A DNA stretch of 64,000 bases. Source: Streptomyces deccanensis. GTDB lineage: Bacteria > Actinomycetota > Actinomycetes > Streptomycetales > Streptomycetaceae. This document shows, piece by piece, positions 45,674 to 54,063 of the stretch (position 1 is its first letter; each line of letters starts with the position of its first letter). The position numbers and the translations under genes were made by a program. The stretch is taken from positions 7,254,001 through 7,318,000 of the forward strand of contig NZ_CP092431.1 of assembly GCF_022385335.1 (NCBI RefSeq). The letters are read 5' to 3'. The notes below the pieces were generated by a model. That model had not been told where the DNA came from. It saw nothing but the letters and a program-made list of their open reading frames with translations, and did not search any database.

Positions 45674-46270
45674 GTGAGCACGACACAGACACCACCTGTT
45701 CTCGCCGCAGAGCTGGCACAGGCGTGGGCCGACATCCAACGGCACCACCCCGAGCTGCCGGATCTTGCCGCTCCCGAGTCCCTGATCGGAGAGTCGTCGT
45801 CCGCTTGCGGTCACGAACTCTCCTTCGAGCGACTGCTCCATGAGGCAGTCCATGGCATCGCCGCCGCGCGCGGGGTCCGCGACACCTCCCGCGCCGGCCG
45901 GTACCACAACCGCAGATTCCTCGCGATCGCCGAGGAGCTCGGCCTCGACCACCCCGAGGAACCGCATCCCAGCAGCGGTTTCTCGCTGGTCACGCTCAAC
46001 CCCGAGGCCAAGCGTCGCTACCGCCCGACCATCGAGAGACTGCAGCGCGCCCTGAAGGCCCACACCGCGGCGACCTCCGCGGACACGGCCCGCAGCTTCC
46101 GGGGCCCGGCCGCCCGCCACGGCTCCTCCGGTGGCGGCGTCCGCGTCAAGGCCGTCTGCGACTGCGGCCGCAACGTCCGCGTGGTCCCGTCCGTACTCGC
46201 CCAGGCCCCCATCGTCTGCGGCGGCTGCGGCAAGCCCTTCCGGATCCCGGAGGTAGTGGGCGCGGCGTGA
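45674..46270 (+). CDS. SprT-like zinc metalloprotease-family protein
   Basis: A 198-aa protein with FERLLHEAVHGIAAARGV, an HEXXH-type zinc site (HEAVH) as in SprT-like families, and a C-terminal zinc ribbon (CDCGRNVRVV then CGGCGKPF). Proteolytic activity is not shown. The GTG at 45674 is used because the upstream AT-rich region looks like a promoter; an in-frame GTG at 45593 with AGGA is the alternative. Ends at a strong hairpin (46397-46446). Confidence 0.85.
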   Translation: MSTTQTPPVLAAELAQAWADIQRHHPELPDLAAPESLIGESSSACGHELSFERLLHEAVHGIAAARGVRDTSRAGRYHNRRFLAIAEELGLDHPEEPHPSSGFSLVTLNPEAKRRYRPTIERLQRALKAHTAATSADTARSFRGPAARHGSSGGGVRVKAVCDCGRNVRVVPSVLAQAPIVCGGCGKPFRIPEVVGAA

Positions 46271-46637
46271 GACGAGGGCGAGCCGAGAAGACGGCGAGCT
46301 GAACCGACGGCTGCTCGTGGCAGCCGTATCCGCTCGCGGTCGCCGGTCCGCCCTCGCTGCGGGCAGTCGTGCCCCTGGGGGAGGGGATGCAGGCAGGCGG
46401 CACCCGGTCAGCGCCGGTGAGCGACCTCCCCGGCGCCGGGTGCCGCTTCGGCATGGCTCCGCGCAGCCCGGGTCGGAGGTGAACCCCCGGATGTGGCACA
46501 ATGGCTAGCTGTACTCGACAGTCGCACAGGACCCCTCTCTCCTCCGGCTGACGCGTCCATCGGGCACTCGGGTACCGCAACCCCACGCGGCATTCTCGCC
46601 GTGCCCAACCACGTCAAATCCAGGAGAACCCACTCCC
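46271..46637. other. 367-bp region between the SprT-like gene and rpsP
   Basis: Carries the SprT-gene terminator: 11-bp arms GCGGCACCCGG (46397-46407) and CCGGGTGCCGC (46436-46446), perfect, with a nested loop. The rpsP promoter should follow; CACAAT at 46497-46502 in TGTGGCACAATGGC may be its -10 element, but no -35 is clear. AGGAG near 46622 is the rpsP ribosome site. No gene. Confidence 0.6.
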
Positions 46638-47057
46638 GTGGCAGTCAAGATCAAGCTGAAGCGTCTGGGCAAGATCCGTTCGCCTCACTACCGCATCGTC
46701 GTCGCCGACTCCCGCACCCGTCGTGACGGCCGTGCGATCGAGGAGATCGGCAAGTACCACCCGACGTACAACCCGTCGGTCATCGAGGTCGACGAGGAGC
46801 GCGTCGCGTACTGGCTGGGTGTCGGCGCGCAGCCGACCGAGCCCGTGCTCGCCATTCTGAAGAAGACCGGCGACTGGCAGAAGTTCAAGGGCGAGCCCGC
46901 TCCGGCGCCGCTCCTCGTGGCTCAGCCGAAGTCCTCCCGCCCCTCCTTCGAGGCCCTGGGCGGCGACGACGAGGGCAAGGGTGAGGCGATCACCCAGAAG
47001 AAGAAGGCCGAGAAGAAGGACGAGGCTGCCGCCGAGTCCGAGTCGACCGAGGCCTGA
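46638..47057 (+). CDS. rpsP: 30S ribosomal protein bS16
   Basis: The core [24 protein letters not shown] is the bS16 start, with a Lys/Glu/Ala-rich C-terminal extension (139 aa versus 82 in E. coli), as in other actinobacteria. GTG start at 46638. Linked to khpA 2 nt downstream. Confidence 0.97.
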   Translation: MAVKIKLKRLGKIRSPHYRIVVADSRTRRDGRAIEEIGKYHPTYNPSVIEVDEERVAYWLGVGAQPTEPVLAILKKTGDWQKFKGEPAPAPLLVAQPKSSRPSFEALGGDDEGKGEAITQKKKAEKKDEAAAESESTEA

Positions 47058-47059
47058 GC

Positions 47060-47299
47060 ATGCTCGAGGAGGCTCTCGAGCACCTCGTCAAGGGCATCGT
47101 CGACTACCCCGACGACGTGCAGGTCGCCTCGCGCAACCTGCGCCGGGGGCGCGTACTCGAGGTCCGGGTCCACCCTGACGACCTCGGCAAGGTGATCGGC
47201 CGCAACGGCCGTACCGCCCGCGCCCTGCGTACCGTCGTGGGTGCCATCGGCGGCCGCGGAGTCCGTGTCGACCTCGTCGACGTGGACCACGTCCGCTGA
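47060..47299 (+). CDS. khpA: KH-domain RNA-binding protein KhpA
   Basis: A 79-aa single-KH protein. GKVIGRNGRTARALRTVV carries the GXXG loop (GRNG) that contacts RNA. Its place between rpsP and rimM is widespread. Usually partners KhpB/Jag, which is not in this window. Followed by a very strong hairpin at 47321-47355. Confidence 0.93.
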   Translation: MLEEALEHLVKGIVDYPDDVQVASRNLRRGRVLEVRVHPDDLGKVIGRNGRTARALRTVVGAIGGRGVRVDLVDVDHVR

Positions 47300-47320
47300 C
47301 GAAGATTCGCAGCACCGGCT

Positions 47321-47355
47321 CGGGCCGGGGAGGGCCACTGGCCGTCCCCGGCCCG
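47321..47355. terminator. Strong hairpin after khpA
   Basis: CGGGCCGGGGA (47321-47331) pairs perfectly with TCCCCGGCCCG (47345-47355), and GGCC-ACT-GGCC extends the stem inside. It separates rpsP-khpA from rimM-trmD, which are usually one operon. Confidence 0.8.
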
Positions 47356-47381
47356 TAGTCGTATGCGTTCTGCGCGTGGTA

Positions 47382-47480
47382 GTCGTATGAGCCGCATGAG
47401 CCGCATGAGCCGCATGAGCCGCATGAGCCGCATGAGCCGCATGAGCCGCATGAGCCGTATGAGTTGTATGAGTCGCATGA
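47382..47480 (+). repeat. Eleven tandem 9-bp units upstream of rimM
   Basis: Eleven 9-bp units with consensus GYCGYATGA span 47382-47480. Seven units (47391-47453) are perfect copies of GCCGCATGA, and the outer ones carry single or double changes. The array ends one base before the rimM ribosome site (AGGAG at 47482-47486). Its frame reads Met-Ser-Arg repeatedly from ATG 47388. Confidence 0.95.
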
Positions 47481-47496
47481 CAGGAGATCGAGCACA

Positions 47497-48066
47497 GTGC
47501 AGCTCGTAGTCGCACGGATCGGCCGCGCCCACGGCATCAAGGGCGAGGTCACCGTCGAGGTCCGCACCGACGAACCGGAACTCCGGCTCGGCCCCGGCGC
47601 CGTCCTCCTCACGGACCCCGCCTCGACGGGCCCCCTGACCATCGAGGCCGGCCGGGTCCACAGCGGCCGGCTGCTCCTGCGCTTCGAGGGCGTCCGGGAC
47701 CGCAACGCCGCCGAGGCCCTCCGCAACACCCTGCTGATCGCCGAGGTGGACCCGGAGGAACTGCCGGAGGAAGAGGACGAGTACTACGACCACCAGTTGA
47801 TGGACCTGGACGTGGTCACCAAGGACGGCGTCGCGGTCGGTCGGATCACCGAGATCTCGCACCTCCCCTCCCAGGACCTGTTCATCGTCGAACGGCCCGA
47901 CGGCAGCGAGGTGATGATCCCGTTCGTCGAGGAGATCGTCACCGAGATCGACCTGGCGGAGCAGAAGGCGGTCATCGACCCGCCGCCCGGTCTGATCGAC
48001 GACCAGGCCGAGATCGCCTCCTCGCGGGACGCCGAGGACTCGGCGGACGCGGAGGACAAGGGCTGA
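47497..48066 (+). CDS. rimM: Ribosome maturation factor RimM
   Basis: Needed for 30S assembly and 16S processing, binding uS19. N-terminal [16 protein letters not shown] and the PRC-barrel segment [23 protein letters not shown] are typical. 189 aa; a Glu/Asp-rich C-terminal end. GTG at 47497, with AGGAG at 47482; the start lies just after the 9-bp repeat array. Overlaps trmD at TGATG. Confidence 0.95.
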   Translation: MQLVVARIGRAHGIKGEVTVEVRTDEPELRLGPGAVLLTDPASTGPLTIEAGRVHSGRLLLRFEGVRDRNAAEALRNTLLIAEVDPEELPEEEDEYYDHQLMDLDVVTKDGVAVGRITEISHLPSQDLFIVERPDGSEVMIPFVEEIVTEIDLAEQKAVIDPPPGLIDDQAEIASSRDAEDSADAEDKG

Positions 48067-48899
48067 TGCGGCTCGACGTCGTCACGATCTTCCCCGAGTA
48101 CCTCGAACCCCTGAACGTCTCCCTCGTCGGCAAGGCCCGCGCGCGGGGACAGCTGCAGGTGCACGTCCATGACCTGCGGCAATGGACGTACGACCGGCAC
48201 AACACCGTCGACGACACCCCGTACGGCGGCGGCCCCGGCATGGTCATGAAGACCGACCCCTGGGGCGACGCCCTCGACGACGTGCTGGCCCAGGGATACG
48301 AGACGGGATCCGCGCGGCCCGCGCTCATCGTCCCCACCCCCAGCGGCCGCCCCTTCACCCAGGCGCTGGCCGTCGAACTCTCCGAGCGCCCCTGGCTGGT
48401 CTTCACGCCGGCGCGCTACGAGGGCATCGACCGGCGCGTGATCGACGAGTACGCCACCCGCATGCCGGTGTACGAGGTCTCCATCGGCGACTACGTCCTC
48501 GCCGGCGGCGAGGCGGCCGTCCTCGTCGTCACCGAGGCCGTGGCGCGGCTGCTGCCCGGCGTCCTCGGCAACGCCGAGTCCCACCGCGACGACTCCTTCG
48601 CGCCCGGCGCCATGGCCAACCTCCTGGAGGGGCCGGTCTACACCAAGCCCCCCGAGTGGCGCGGCCGGGACATCCCCGAGGTGCTGCTCAGCGGCCACCA
48701 CGGCAAGATCGCGCGCTGGCGGCGGGACGAGGCGCTGAAGCGTACGGCCGCCAACCGGCCCGACCTCATCGAGCGTTGCGACCCCAAGGCCTTCGACAAG
48801 AAGGACCGCGAGATGCTCTCCATCCTGGGCTGGGCCCCGGACCCGGAGGGTGAACCGTACGGCCGATTTTGGCGGCGGCCGGAGGGCGTGGAAGAATAG
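48066..48899 (+). CDS. trmD: tRNA (guanine-N1)-methyltransferase TrmD
   Basis: Methylates G37 of tRNAs with SAM. VTIFPEYLEPLNVS is the N terminus; the knot signature DYVLAGGEAAVLVVTEA is at about 141-157, with VYTKPPEWRGRDIPEVLLSGHH following. 277 aa. ATG at 48066 shares a base with the rimM stop (TGATG). The rplS promoter candidate lies in its 3' end. Confidence 0.97.
   Translation: MRLDVVTIFPEYLEPLNVSLVGKARARGQLQVHVHDLRQWTYDRHNTVDDTPYGGGPGMVMKTDPWGDALDDVLAQGYETGSARPALIVPTPSGRPFTQALAVELSERPWLVFTPARYEGIDRRVIDEYATRMPVYEVSIGDYVLAGGEAAVLVVTEAVARLLPGVLGNAESHRDDSFAPGAMANLLEGPVYTKPPEWRGRDIPEVLLSGHHGKIARWRRDEALKRTAANRPDLIERCDPKAFDKKDREMLSILGWAPDPEGEPYGRFWRRPEGVEE
48869..48898 (+). promoter_or_regulatory. 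Candidate rplS promoter within the trmD 3' end
   Basis: TTGGCG (48869-48874) and AGAATA (48893-48898) are spaced 18 nt and could act as -35 and -10. rplS begins at 49034, giving a leader of about 130 nt. Confidence 0.45.
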
Positions 48900-49033
48900 G
48901 CCGCTGTTGTGCGTCGTCCGGCGCGCGCCCCTGCCACAGGGGGACACGACGCCCGCCCCGACCCGGACAGCATCCTCTCGAAACACCTAGCTCCCGCCTA
49001 TGACCTGTGGCATGGGCGAAGAAAGCAGACGAC

Positions 49034-49384
49034 ATGTCTCACCTGCTCGACTCCCTCGACTCCGCGTCGCTGCGGAGCGACATCCCGGCCTTCCGCCCGG
49101 GTGACACCGTCAACGTCCACGTGCGCGTCATCGAGGGCAACCGCTCCCGTGTGCAGCAGTTCAAGGGCGTGGTCATCCGTCGCCAGGGCGCCGGTGTCCG
49201 CGAGACCTTCACGGTCCGCAAGGTCTCGTTCTCCGTCGGCGTCGAGCGCACCTTCCCGGTGCACACCCCGATCGTCGAGAAGATCGAGCTCGTCACCCGC
49301 GGTGACGTCCGTCGCGCCAAGCTGTACTACCTGCGCGAGCTGCGCGGCAAGGCGGCGAAGATCAAGGAGAAGCGCGACAACTGA
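49034..49384 (+). CDS. rplS: 50S ribosomal protein bL19
   Basis: Stabilises the subunit interface. [32 protein letters not shown] is the bL19 core; ends [13 protein letters not shown]. 116 aa. The ATG at 49034 gives the usual MSHLLDSLD start. Confidence 0.97.
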   Translation: MSHLLDSLDSASLRSDIPAFRPGDTVNVHVRVIEGNRSRVQQFKGVVIRRQGAGVRETFTVRKVSFSVGVERTFPVHTPIVEKIELVTRGDVRRAKLYYLRELRGKAAKIKEKRDN

Positions 49385-49440
49385 TCGCGCGTCGAGTCAC
49401 CAGAGGTCGTCACATCGGGGCCGGATAGCATCTGGCCCCG

Positions 49441-50169
49441 ATGGACACCGAAGCACAGCAGCACGTGGAGCGCGACCGTTCCCCCCGCCCTTCCGGCGTC
49501 GAGGTCTCCGAGGAGATCTCCGACACAGAAGGGGCGGGGGAGCGGTCGCGTTTCGCATGGGTGGACCGGACCACCGCACGGGTACCGGGTGGGAGATACA
49601 CCCTGACCGTGCTGATCTGCCTGCTTTTTCTGGCGCTCCTCAGCAACTTCGTGCTGCAGCCGTTCCAGATTCCCAGCAGCTCCATGGCCGACTCATTGAG
49701 GATCGGGGACCGCGTTCTCGTAAATAAGTTGGCGTACCGTTTCGGATCTGAGCCGCAGCGCGGTGACGTCGTCGTGTTCGACGGCACCGGCTACTTCGGG
49801 AACGCCGACTACGTCAAGCGCGTTGTCGGCGTGGGGGGAGACCGGGTGGTCTGCTGCGACCAGGAGGGGAGGCTTGAGGTGAACGGCCGGTGGGTCGACG
49901 AGTCGTCGTTTCTGTACCCGGGCGACAGCCCGTCGAACGTCCCCTTCGACGTGGTCGTCCCCGAGGGCAGACTGTTCCTCCTCGGCGACCACCGCAGTGA
50001 CTCCAGTGACTCCCGTGACCATCTCGGGTCCCCCGGCGGCGGCATGGTCCCCCTCGACTCCGTGATCGGCCGGGCCGAGTGGATCGCCTGGCCCGCCGAC
50101 CACTGGACGCGTCTGGACCGCCCCGGCGCGTACGCGCGCGTGCCCGCCGCCGGCGGTGCGCATGGGTAA
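49441..50169 (+). CDS. sipW: Type I signal peptidase SipW
   Basis: A 242-aa S26 signal peptidase, first of four tandem paralogues. TM segment YTLTVLICLLFLALLSNFVL (53-72) leads to the nucleophile Ser in IPSSSMAD and the general-base Lys in YVKRVVGVGGD. It has no C-terminal membrane segment, unlike the next three. The name follows the S. lividans sipW-X-Y-Z cluster, in the same order. Overlaps sipX by 8 bp. Confidence 0.93.
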   Translation: MDTEAQQHVERDRSPRPSGVEVSEEISDTEGAGERSRFAWVDRTTARVPGGRYTLTVLICLLFLALLSNFVLQPFQIPSSSMADSLRIGDRVLVNKLAYRFGSEPQRGDVVVFDGTGYFGNADYVKRVVGVGGDRVVCCDQEGRLEVNGRWVDESSFLYPGDSPSNVPFDVVVPEGRLFLLGDHRSDSSDSRDHLGSPGGGMVPLDSVIGRAEWIAWPADHWTRLDRPGAYARVPAAGGAHG

Positions 50170-51301
50170 CCGCGGCAAACCCCGCGGTGCGCCTCCCGCC
50201 ACCGCGGCCGCCAACCTGCTGCCCACCGGTTCGCGGCGGTCCGGCGGTGCCGCCCGGCCGAGCCGGGTCGAGCGGCGCAAGCTCGCCCGGAAGATCAAGC
50301 GGCGCAGGCGTCGCTCCGCGGTCAAGGAGATCCCGCTCCTCGTCGGTGTCGCCGTCCTCATAGCCCTCGTCCTGAAGACCTTCCTCGTCCAGGCGTTCGT
50401 GATCCCGTCGGGCTCCATGGAGCAGACGATCCAGATCGGCGACCGCGTCCTGGTCGACAAGCTCACGCCCTGGTTCGGCTCCAAACCCACCCGTGGGGAC
50501 GTCGTCGTCTTCAAGGACCCGGGCGGCTGGCTGGAGGACGAGCAGACGACGGTCAGCGCCGAGGACCCGATCGTCATCAAGCAGATAAAGGAAGGCCTGC
50601 AGTTCATCGGCCTTCTCCCCTCCGACGACGAGAAGGACCTGATCAAGCGCGTCGTCGCGGTCGGCGGTGACACCGTCAAGTGCTGTGACACCCAGGGCCG
50701 CGTCACCGTCAACGGCATGCCCCTGGACGAGACGGCGTACATCCATCCCGGCAACCAGCCCTCGACCCAGCGGTTCCAGGTGACCGTGCCGCAGGGCCGC
50801 CTCTGGGTGATGGGTGATCACCGGGAGAACTCCGCCGACTCGCGCGCCCATCAGTCGGACGATTCGAAGACGGCCCAGTTCGGCGGTACGGTGCCGGAGG
50901 ACTCCGTCGTCGGCCGGGCCGTCGTCATCGCCTGGCCGGTGGGCCACTGGGGGCAGTTGGAGGAGCCTGACACGTTCTCCGCCGTGCCGAGCGGGTCGCC
51001 CGTCGCCCTCGGCGCTTCGCATAGGGTGGCCTCCGCGGATCGAAACGGATTGATCCCCCTCCCGACCCCTGCGGAACTCCCGCTCGTTATGGGAGTGGTG
51101 GGCCTGCACCGGCTGTGGCGCGGGCGGCGGTACGGAGTGAGGAGTGGATGTGGGGGATTTGGCGGTCGGCGCACGGTCCGGACACGGTGGTTCCGAAGAA
51201 CGGCCGGAGCGATCCGACGAGGCGGCTTCCCCGGCCGCGGAGAACGTGGAGGACGTGGAGAACGCCGTGCGTTCCGAGGGTCCCGCCGGCTCCGGGAGTG
51301 A
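50162..51301 (+). CDS. sipX: Type I signal peptidase SipX
   Basis: A 379-aa S26 peptidase. Basic N terminus, membrane segment LLVGVAVLIALVLKTFLVQAFVI, Ser in IPSGSMEQT, Lys in DLIKRVVAVGGD. A C-terminal membrane segment (ELPLVMGVVGLHRLW) is followed by an Arg/Gly-rich tail that overlaps sipY by 158 bp, if sipY begins at 51144. The tail is encoded by antiphase reading of the sipY N-terminal coding region and looks non-native. ATG 50162; GTG 50156 is an alternative. Confidence 0.85.
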   Translation: MGNRGKPRGAPPATAAANLLPTGSRRSGGAARPSRVERRKLARKIKRRRRRSAVKEIPLLVGVAVLIALVLKTFLVQAFVIPSGSMEQTIQIGDRVLVDKLTPWFGSKPTRGDVVVFKDPGGWLEDEQTTVSAEDPIVIKQIKEGLQFIGLLPSDDEKDLIKRVVAVGGDTVKCCDTQGRVTVNGMPLDETAYIHPGNQPSTQRFQVTVPQGRLWVMGDHRENSADSRAHQSDDSKTAQFGGTVPEDSVVGRAVVIAWPVGHWGQLEEPDTFSAVPSGSPVALGASHRVASADRNGLIPLPTPAELPLVMGVVGLHRLWRGRRYGVRSGCGGFGGRRTVRTRWFRRTAGAIRRGGFPGRGERGGRGERRAFRGSRRLRE

Positions 51302-52169
51302 CTCCCCGGACGGCGACGCGGCGGACGGCGAGAACGACGCCCGGACCTCGGCCGACGACGGCGACGGCGATCAGAACGAGCGGCCCAGGAAGAAGCAGCG
51401 CTCCTTCTGGAAGGAGCTGCCGATCCTGATCGGTATCGCTCTGGTCCTCGCGCTGCTGATCAAGACGTTCCTGGTGCAGGCGTTCTCCATCCCCTCCGAC
51501 TCGATGCAGAACACCCTGCAGGAGGGCGACCGGGTCCTGGTCGACAAGCTCACCCCGTGGTTCGGCTCGGAGCCCGAGCGCGGCGAGGTCGTCGTCTTCC
51601 ACGACCCCGACGGCTGGCTGGACGGCGAGCCCACCCTGGAGCCCAACGCCGTGCAGCGGGTCCTCGGCTGGATCGGCCTGATGCCGTCCGCCGAGGAGAA
51701 GGACCTCATCAAGCGCGTCGTCGGCGTGGCCGGCGACACCGTGGAGTGCAAGGGCACCGGCCCGCTCAAGGTCAACGGCAAGGCGCTGAACGAGCCGTAC
51801 GTGTACCCGGGCAACACCCCCTGCACCGTCGACGACACCGGCGGTCAGTTCAAGGTGAAGGTGCCCGAGGGCAAAATCTGGGTCATGGGTGACCACCGGC
51901 AGAACTCGCTGGACTCCCGCTACCACCAGAACGACAGCAACAAGGGCATGGTCCCGGTGAGCCAGGTCGTGGGCCGCGCCATCGTGGTCGCCTGGCCGCC
52001 CACCCGCTGGTCCACGCTGCCGATCCCCGACACCTTCGACCAGAACCTGAGCGCCGCCGCCCCCGGCGCGCTCGGCCTCGCGGGCGCGGTGCCGTTGGTG
52101 CTGTGGCGCAGGCGCCGCCTTCTGGCCACCGAAAGCCCGAGGGTTTCTGGCACGGGTACCGCCGGGTAG
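51144..52169 (+). CDS. sipY: Type I signal peptidase SipY
   Basis: A 341-aa S26 peptidase with a long acidic N-terminal region (rich in Asp, Glu and Ser), membrane segment ELPILIGIALVLALLIKTFLV, Ser in IPSDSMQNT, Lys in DLIKRVVGVAGD and a C-terminal membrane segment APGALGLAGAVPLVLW. The GTG at 51144, or 51150, is the likely start. Its N-terminal coding region overlaps the sipX 3' end. Confidence 0.9.
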   Translation: MDVGDLAVGARSGHGGSEERPERSDEAASPAAENVEDVENAVRSEGPAGSGSDSPDGDAADGENDARTSADDGDGDQNERPRKKQRSFWKELPILIGIALVLALLIKTFLVQAFSIPSDSMQNTLQEGDRVLVDKLTPWFGSEPERGEVVVFHDPDGWLDGEPTLEPNAVQRVLGWIGLMPSAEEKDLIKRVVGVAGDTVECKGTGPLKVNGKALNEPYVYPGNTPCTVDDTGGQFKVKVPEGKIWVMGDHRQNSLDSRYHQNDSNKGMVPVSQVVGRAIVVAWPPTRWSTLPIPDTFDQNLSAAAPGALGLAGAVPLVLWRRRRLLATESPRVSGTGTAG

Positions 52170-52250
52170 GGTGCCGTCCCAGATCGCCGATCTTCCGCGG
52201 CCCGCACGGGGCCCCGGACGGTCGATTCTCCGACCTGGGGGAGCACTGGG

Positions 52251-52997
52251 ATGAGCGGGACCACAAGTCGTACGGACGAGGGCCACGGACGGCTCGGCAG
52301 CAAGCTGTCGGGACTGGCCGTGGCCCTCGGCTGTGTGCTCTTCCTGGGCGGCTTCCTCTGGGGCGCGGTGGCCTACGCGCCCTACACCGTGCCGACCGAC
52401 TCGATGTCCCCCACGATCACCTCCGGGGACCGCATACTCGCCGAGCGGGTGGACGGCTCCGAGATCAAGCGCGGTGACGTCGTGGTCTTCCGGCAGGAGA
52501 CCTGGGGCAACGCCCCCATGGTCAAGCGGGTCGTCGCGGTGGGCGGGGACACGGTCGCCTGCTGCACCGACGGCAAGCTGACCGTCAACGGCAAGCAGAT
52601 CGACGAGGGGTACCTCCCCGAGGGCCAGCAGGCCGAGCTGACCGGCATCCCGGAGATCACCGTCCCCAAGGGCCGGCTGTTCCTCCTCGGTGACGAGCGC
52701 AGCGGGTCCCTGGACTCCACCGCCCACCTCACGGAGGCCGGCAACGGCACGGTGCCGCGCAGCCATGTGGACGCGCGCGTGGACGCCGTCGTCTGGCCCA
52801 TGGACGGCATGCTGGCCCGCCCCACGGGCTTCGAGAAGCTGGGCGCGCTCTCCTCTCCGGGCCCGCTGCGGCTGATCACCGCCGCGCTGGTCGTGGGCAT
52901 GGTGCTCGTGCTGGGCGGCGCGGCCTACGGCCCCGTCGCCAAGCGGCTCGGCGGACGCGGCCGTACGACGCGGGCGGAGCCGGCCGGTGTCGCCTGA
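52251..52997 (+). CDS. sipZ: Type I signal peptidase SipZ
   Basis: A 248-aa S26 peptidase, most divergent of the four. Membrane segment AVALGCVLFLGGFLWGAVAYA, Ser in VPTDSMSPT, Lys in MVKRVVAVGGD; C-terminal membrane segment LRLITAALVVGMVLVLGGAAY. Begins 81 nt after sipY. Overlaps the Nudix gene by 11 bp. Confidence 0.92.
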   Translation: MSGTTSRTDEGHGRLGSKLSGLAVALGCVLFLGGFLWGAVAYAPYTVPTDSMSPTITSGDRILAERVDGSEIKRGDVVVFRQETWGNAPMVKRVVAVGGDTVACCTDGKLTVNGKQIDEGYLPEGQQAELTGIPEITVPKGRLFLLGDERSGSLDSTAHLTEAGNGTVPRSHVDARVDAVVWPMDGMLARPTGFEKLGALSSPGPLRLITAALVVGMVLVLGGAAYGPVAKRLGGRGRTTRAEPAGVA

Positions 52998-53568
52998 GGG
53001 CGCGGACGGGGACACGAACGCGGACTCGTACGGGGGTGCGAACGCGAGCGTGGACGCGTACGGGGACACGTACGAGGGTGGGCTGCGCAAGGTGGCCCGT
53101 GTGATCCTGCTGGATCCGCAGGACCGCATCCTGCTGCTCCACGGGCACGAGCCGGACGATCCCGCCGACGACTGGTGGTTCACGCCCGGCGGCGGTGTGG
53201 AGGGCGCGGAGACCCGCGAGGAGGCCGCCCTGCGGGAGCTCGTGGAGGAGACCGGGATCACGGACGTGGAACTCGGCCCCGTGCTCTGGCGGCGGATGTG
53301 CTCCTTCCCCTTCGCCGGACGCCGCTGGGACCAGGACGAGTGGTACTACCTCGCCCGGACCCCCGATACGCACCAGGCGGCGCCCGTCGCGGCGGGCCTC
53401 ACGGAGCTGGAACGCCGCAGTGTGGCCGGAGCACGCTGGTGGACGTGCGGGGAACTGGCCCGGACGCATGAGACGGTGTACCCGACCAGACTCGCCGAAC
53501 TGCTTCGCACACTGCTCGACGAGGGTCCCCCGGCCAGACCCGTGGTCCTCGACACCGAAATTGTCTAG
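52987..53568 (+). CDS. Nudix hydrolase
   Basis: A 193-aa protein with an intact Nudix box: GGVEGAETREEAALRELVEE (close to GX5EX7REUXEEXGU), after WWFTPGGG. The first 30 residues are Asp/Gly/Tyr/Thr-rich, encoded by tandem-like GTACGGGG units, probably disordered. Cleaves a nucleoside diphosphate derivative; substrate unknown. GTG start overlaps sipZ by 11 bp, suggesting coupled translation. Confidence 0.9.
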   Translation: MSPEGADGDTNADSYGGANASVDAYGDTYEGGLRKVARVILLDPQDRILLLHGHEPDDPADDWWFTPGGGVEGAETREEAALRELVEETGITDVELGPVLWRRMCSFPFAGRRWDQDEWYYLARTPDTHQAAPVAAGLTELERRSVAGARWWTCGELARTHETVYPTRLAELLRTLLDEGPPARPVVLDTEIV

Positions 53569-53624
53569 GGGCTCGCGGGACTGGCGCACAATGGTGGGAT
53601 CGCACGGCTGAAGGGGAACATGCC

Positions 53625-53933
53625 ATGAGCGCCGAGGACCTCGAGAAGTACGAGACCGAGATGGAGCTGAAGCTCTACCGGGAGTACCGCGATGTCGTCG
53701 GTCTGTTCAAATACGTGATCGAGACCGAGCGGCGTTTCTATCTCACCAATGACTATGAGATGCAGGTGCACTCGGTCCAGGGTGAGGTGTTCTTCGAGGT
53801 GTCTATGGCGGACGCCTGGGTGTGGGACATGTACCGGCCGGCTCGGTTCGTGAAGCAGGTGCGGGTGCTCACGTTCAAGGACGTGAACATCGAGGAGCTG
53901 AACAAGAGCGATCTGGAGCTGCCGGGCAGCTGA
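53625..53933 (+). CDS. DUF2469 family protein
   Basis: A 102-aa acidic actinobacterial protein of unknown function, with the family's MSAEDLEKYETEMELKLYREYRDVVG start and MYRPARFVKQVRVLTFKDVN near the C terminus. Conserved in position next to yraN. Confidence 0.92.
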   Translation: MSAEDLEKYETEMELKLYREYRDVVGLFKYVIETERRFYLTNDYEMQVHSVQGEVFFEVSMADAWVWDMYRPARFVKQVRVLTFKDVNIEELNKSDLELPGS

Positions 53934-53980
53934 GCCCGATGAGCGGGTGAGCCGGGTCGTCCTTCGTGTGGGTGATGAAG

Positions 53981-54007
53981 TTATCCACAATCGGCTGCTT
54001 GTCCACC
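53981..54007. other. Two DnaA-box-like nonamers upstream of yraN
   Basis: TTATCCACA at 53981-53989 is an exact classical DnaA box. TTGTCCACC at 53999-54007 differs by one base from the Streptomyces-preferred TTGTCCACA. They lie 18 bp apart in the 130-bp gap after DUF2469. Confidence 0.6.
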
Positions 54008-54063
54008 AAGATCCAATAGCGGGCTGAGCTGCCCTCAGTGTTGGCGCCGGAGGTGGTGCCGAC

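Noticed and set aside
47382..47480. Possible CRISPR-like array
   Set aside because: Units are contiguous 9-mers without spacers; a minisatellite, and no cas genes are nearby.
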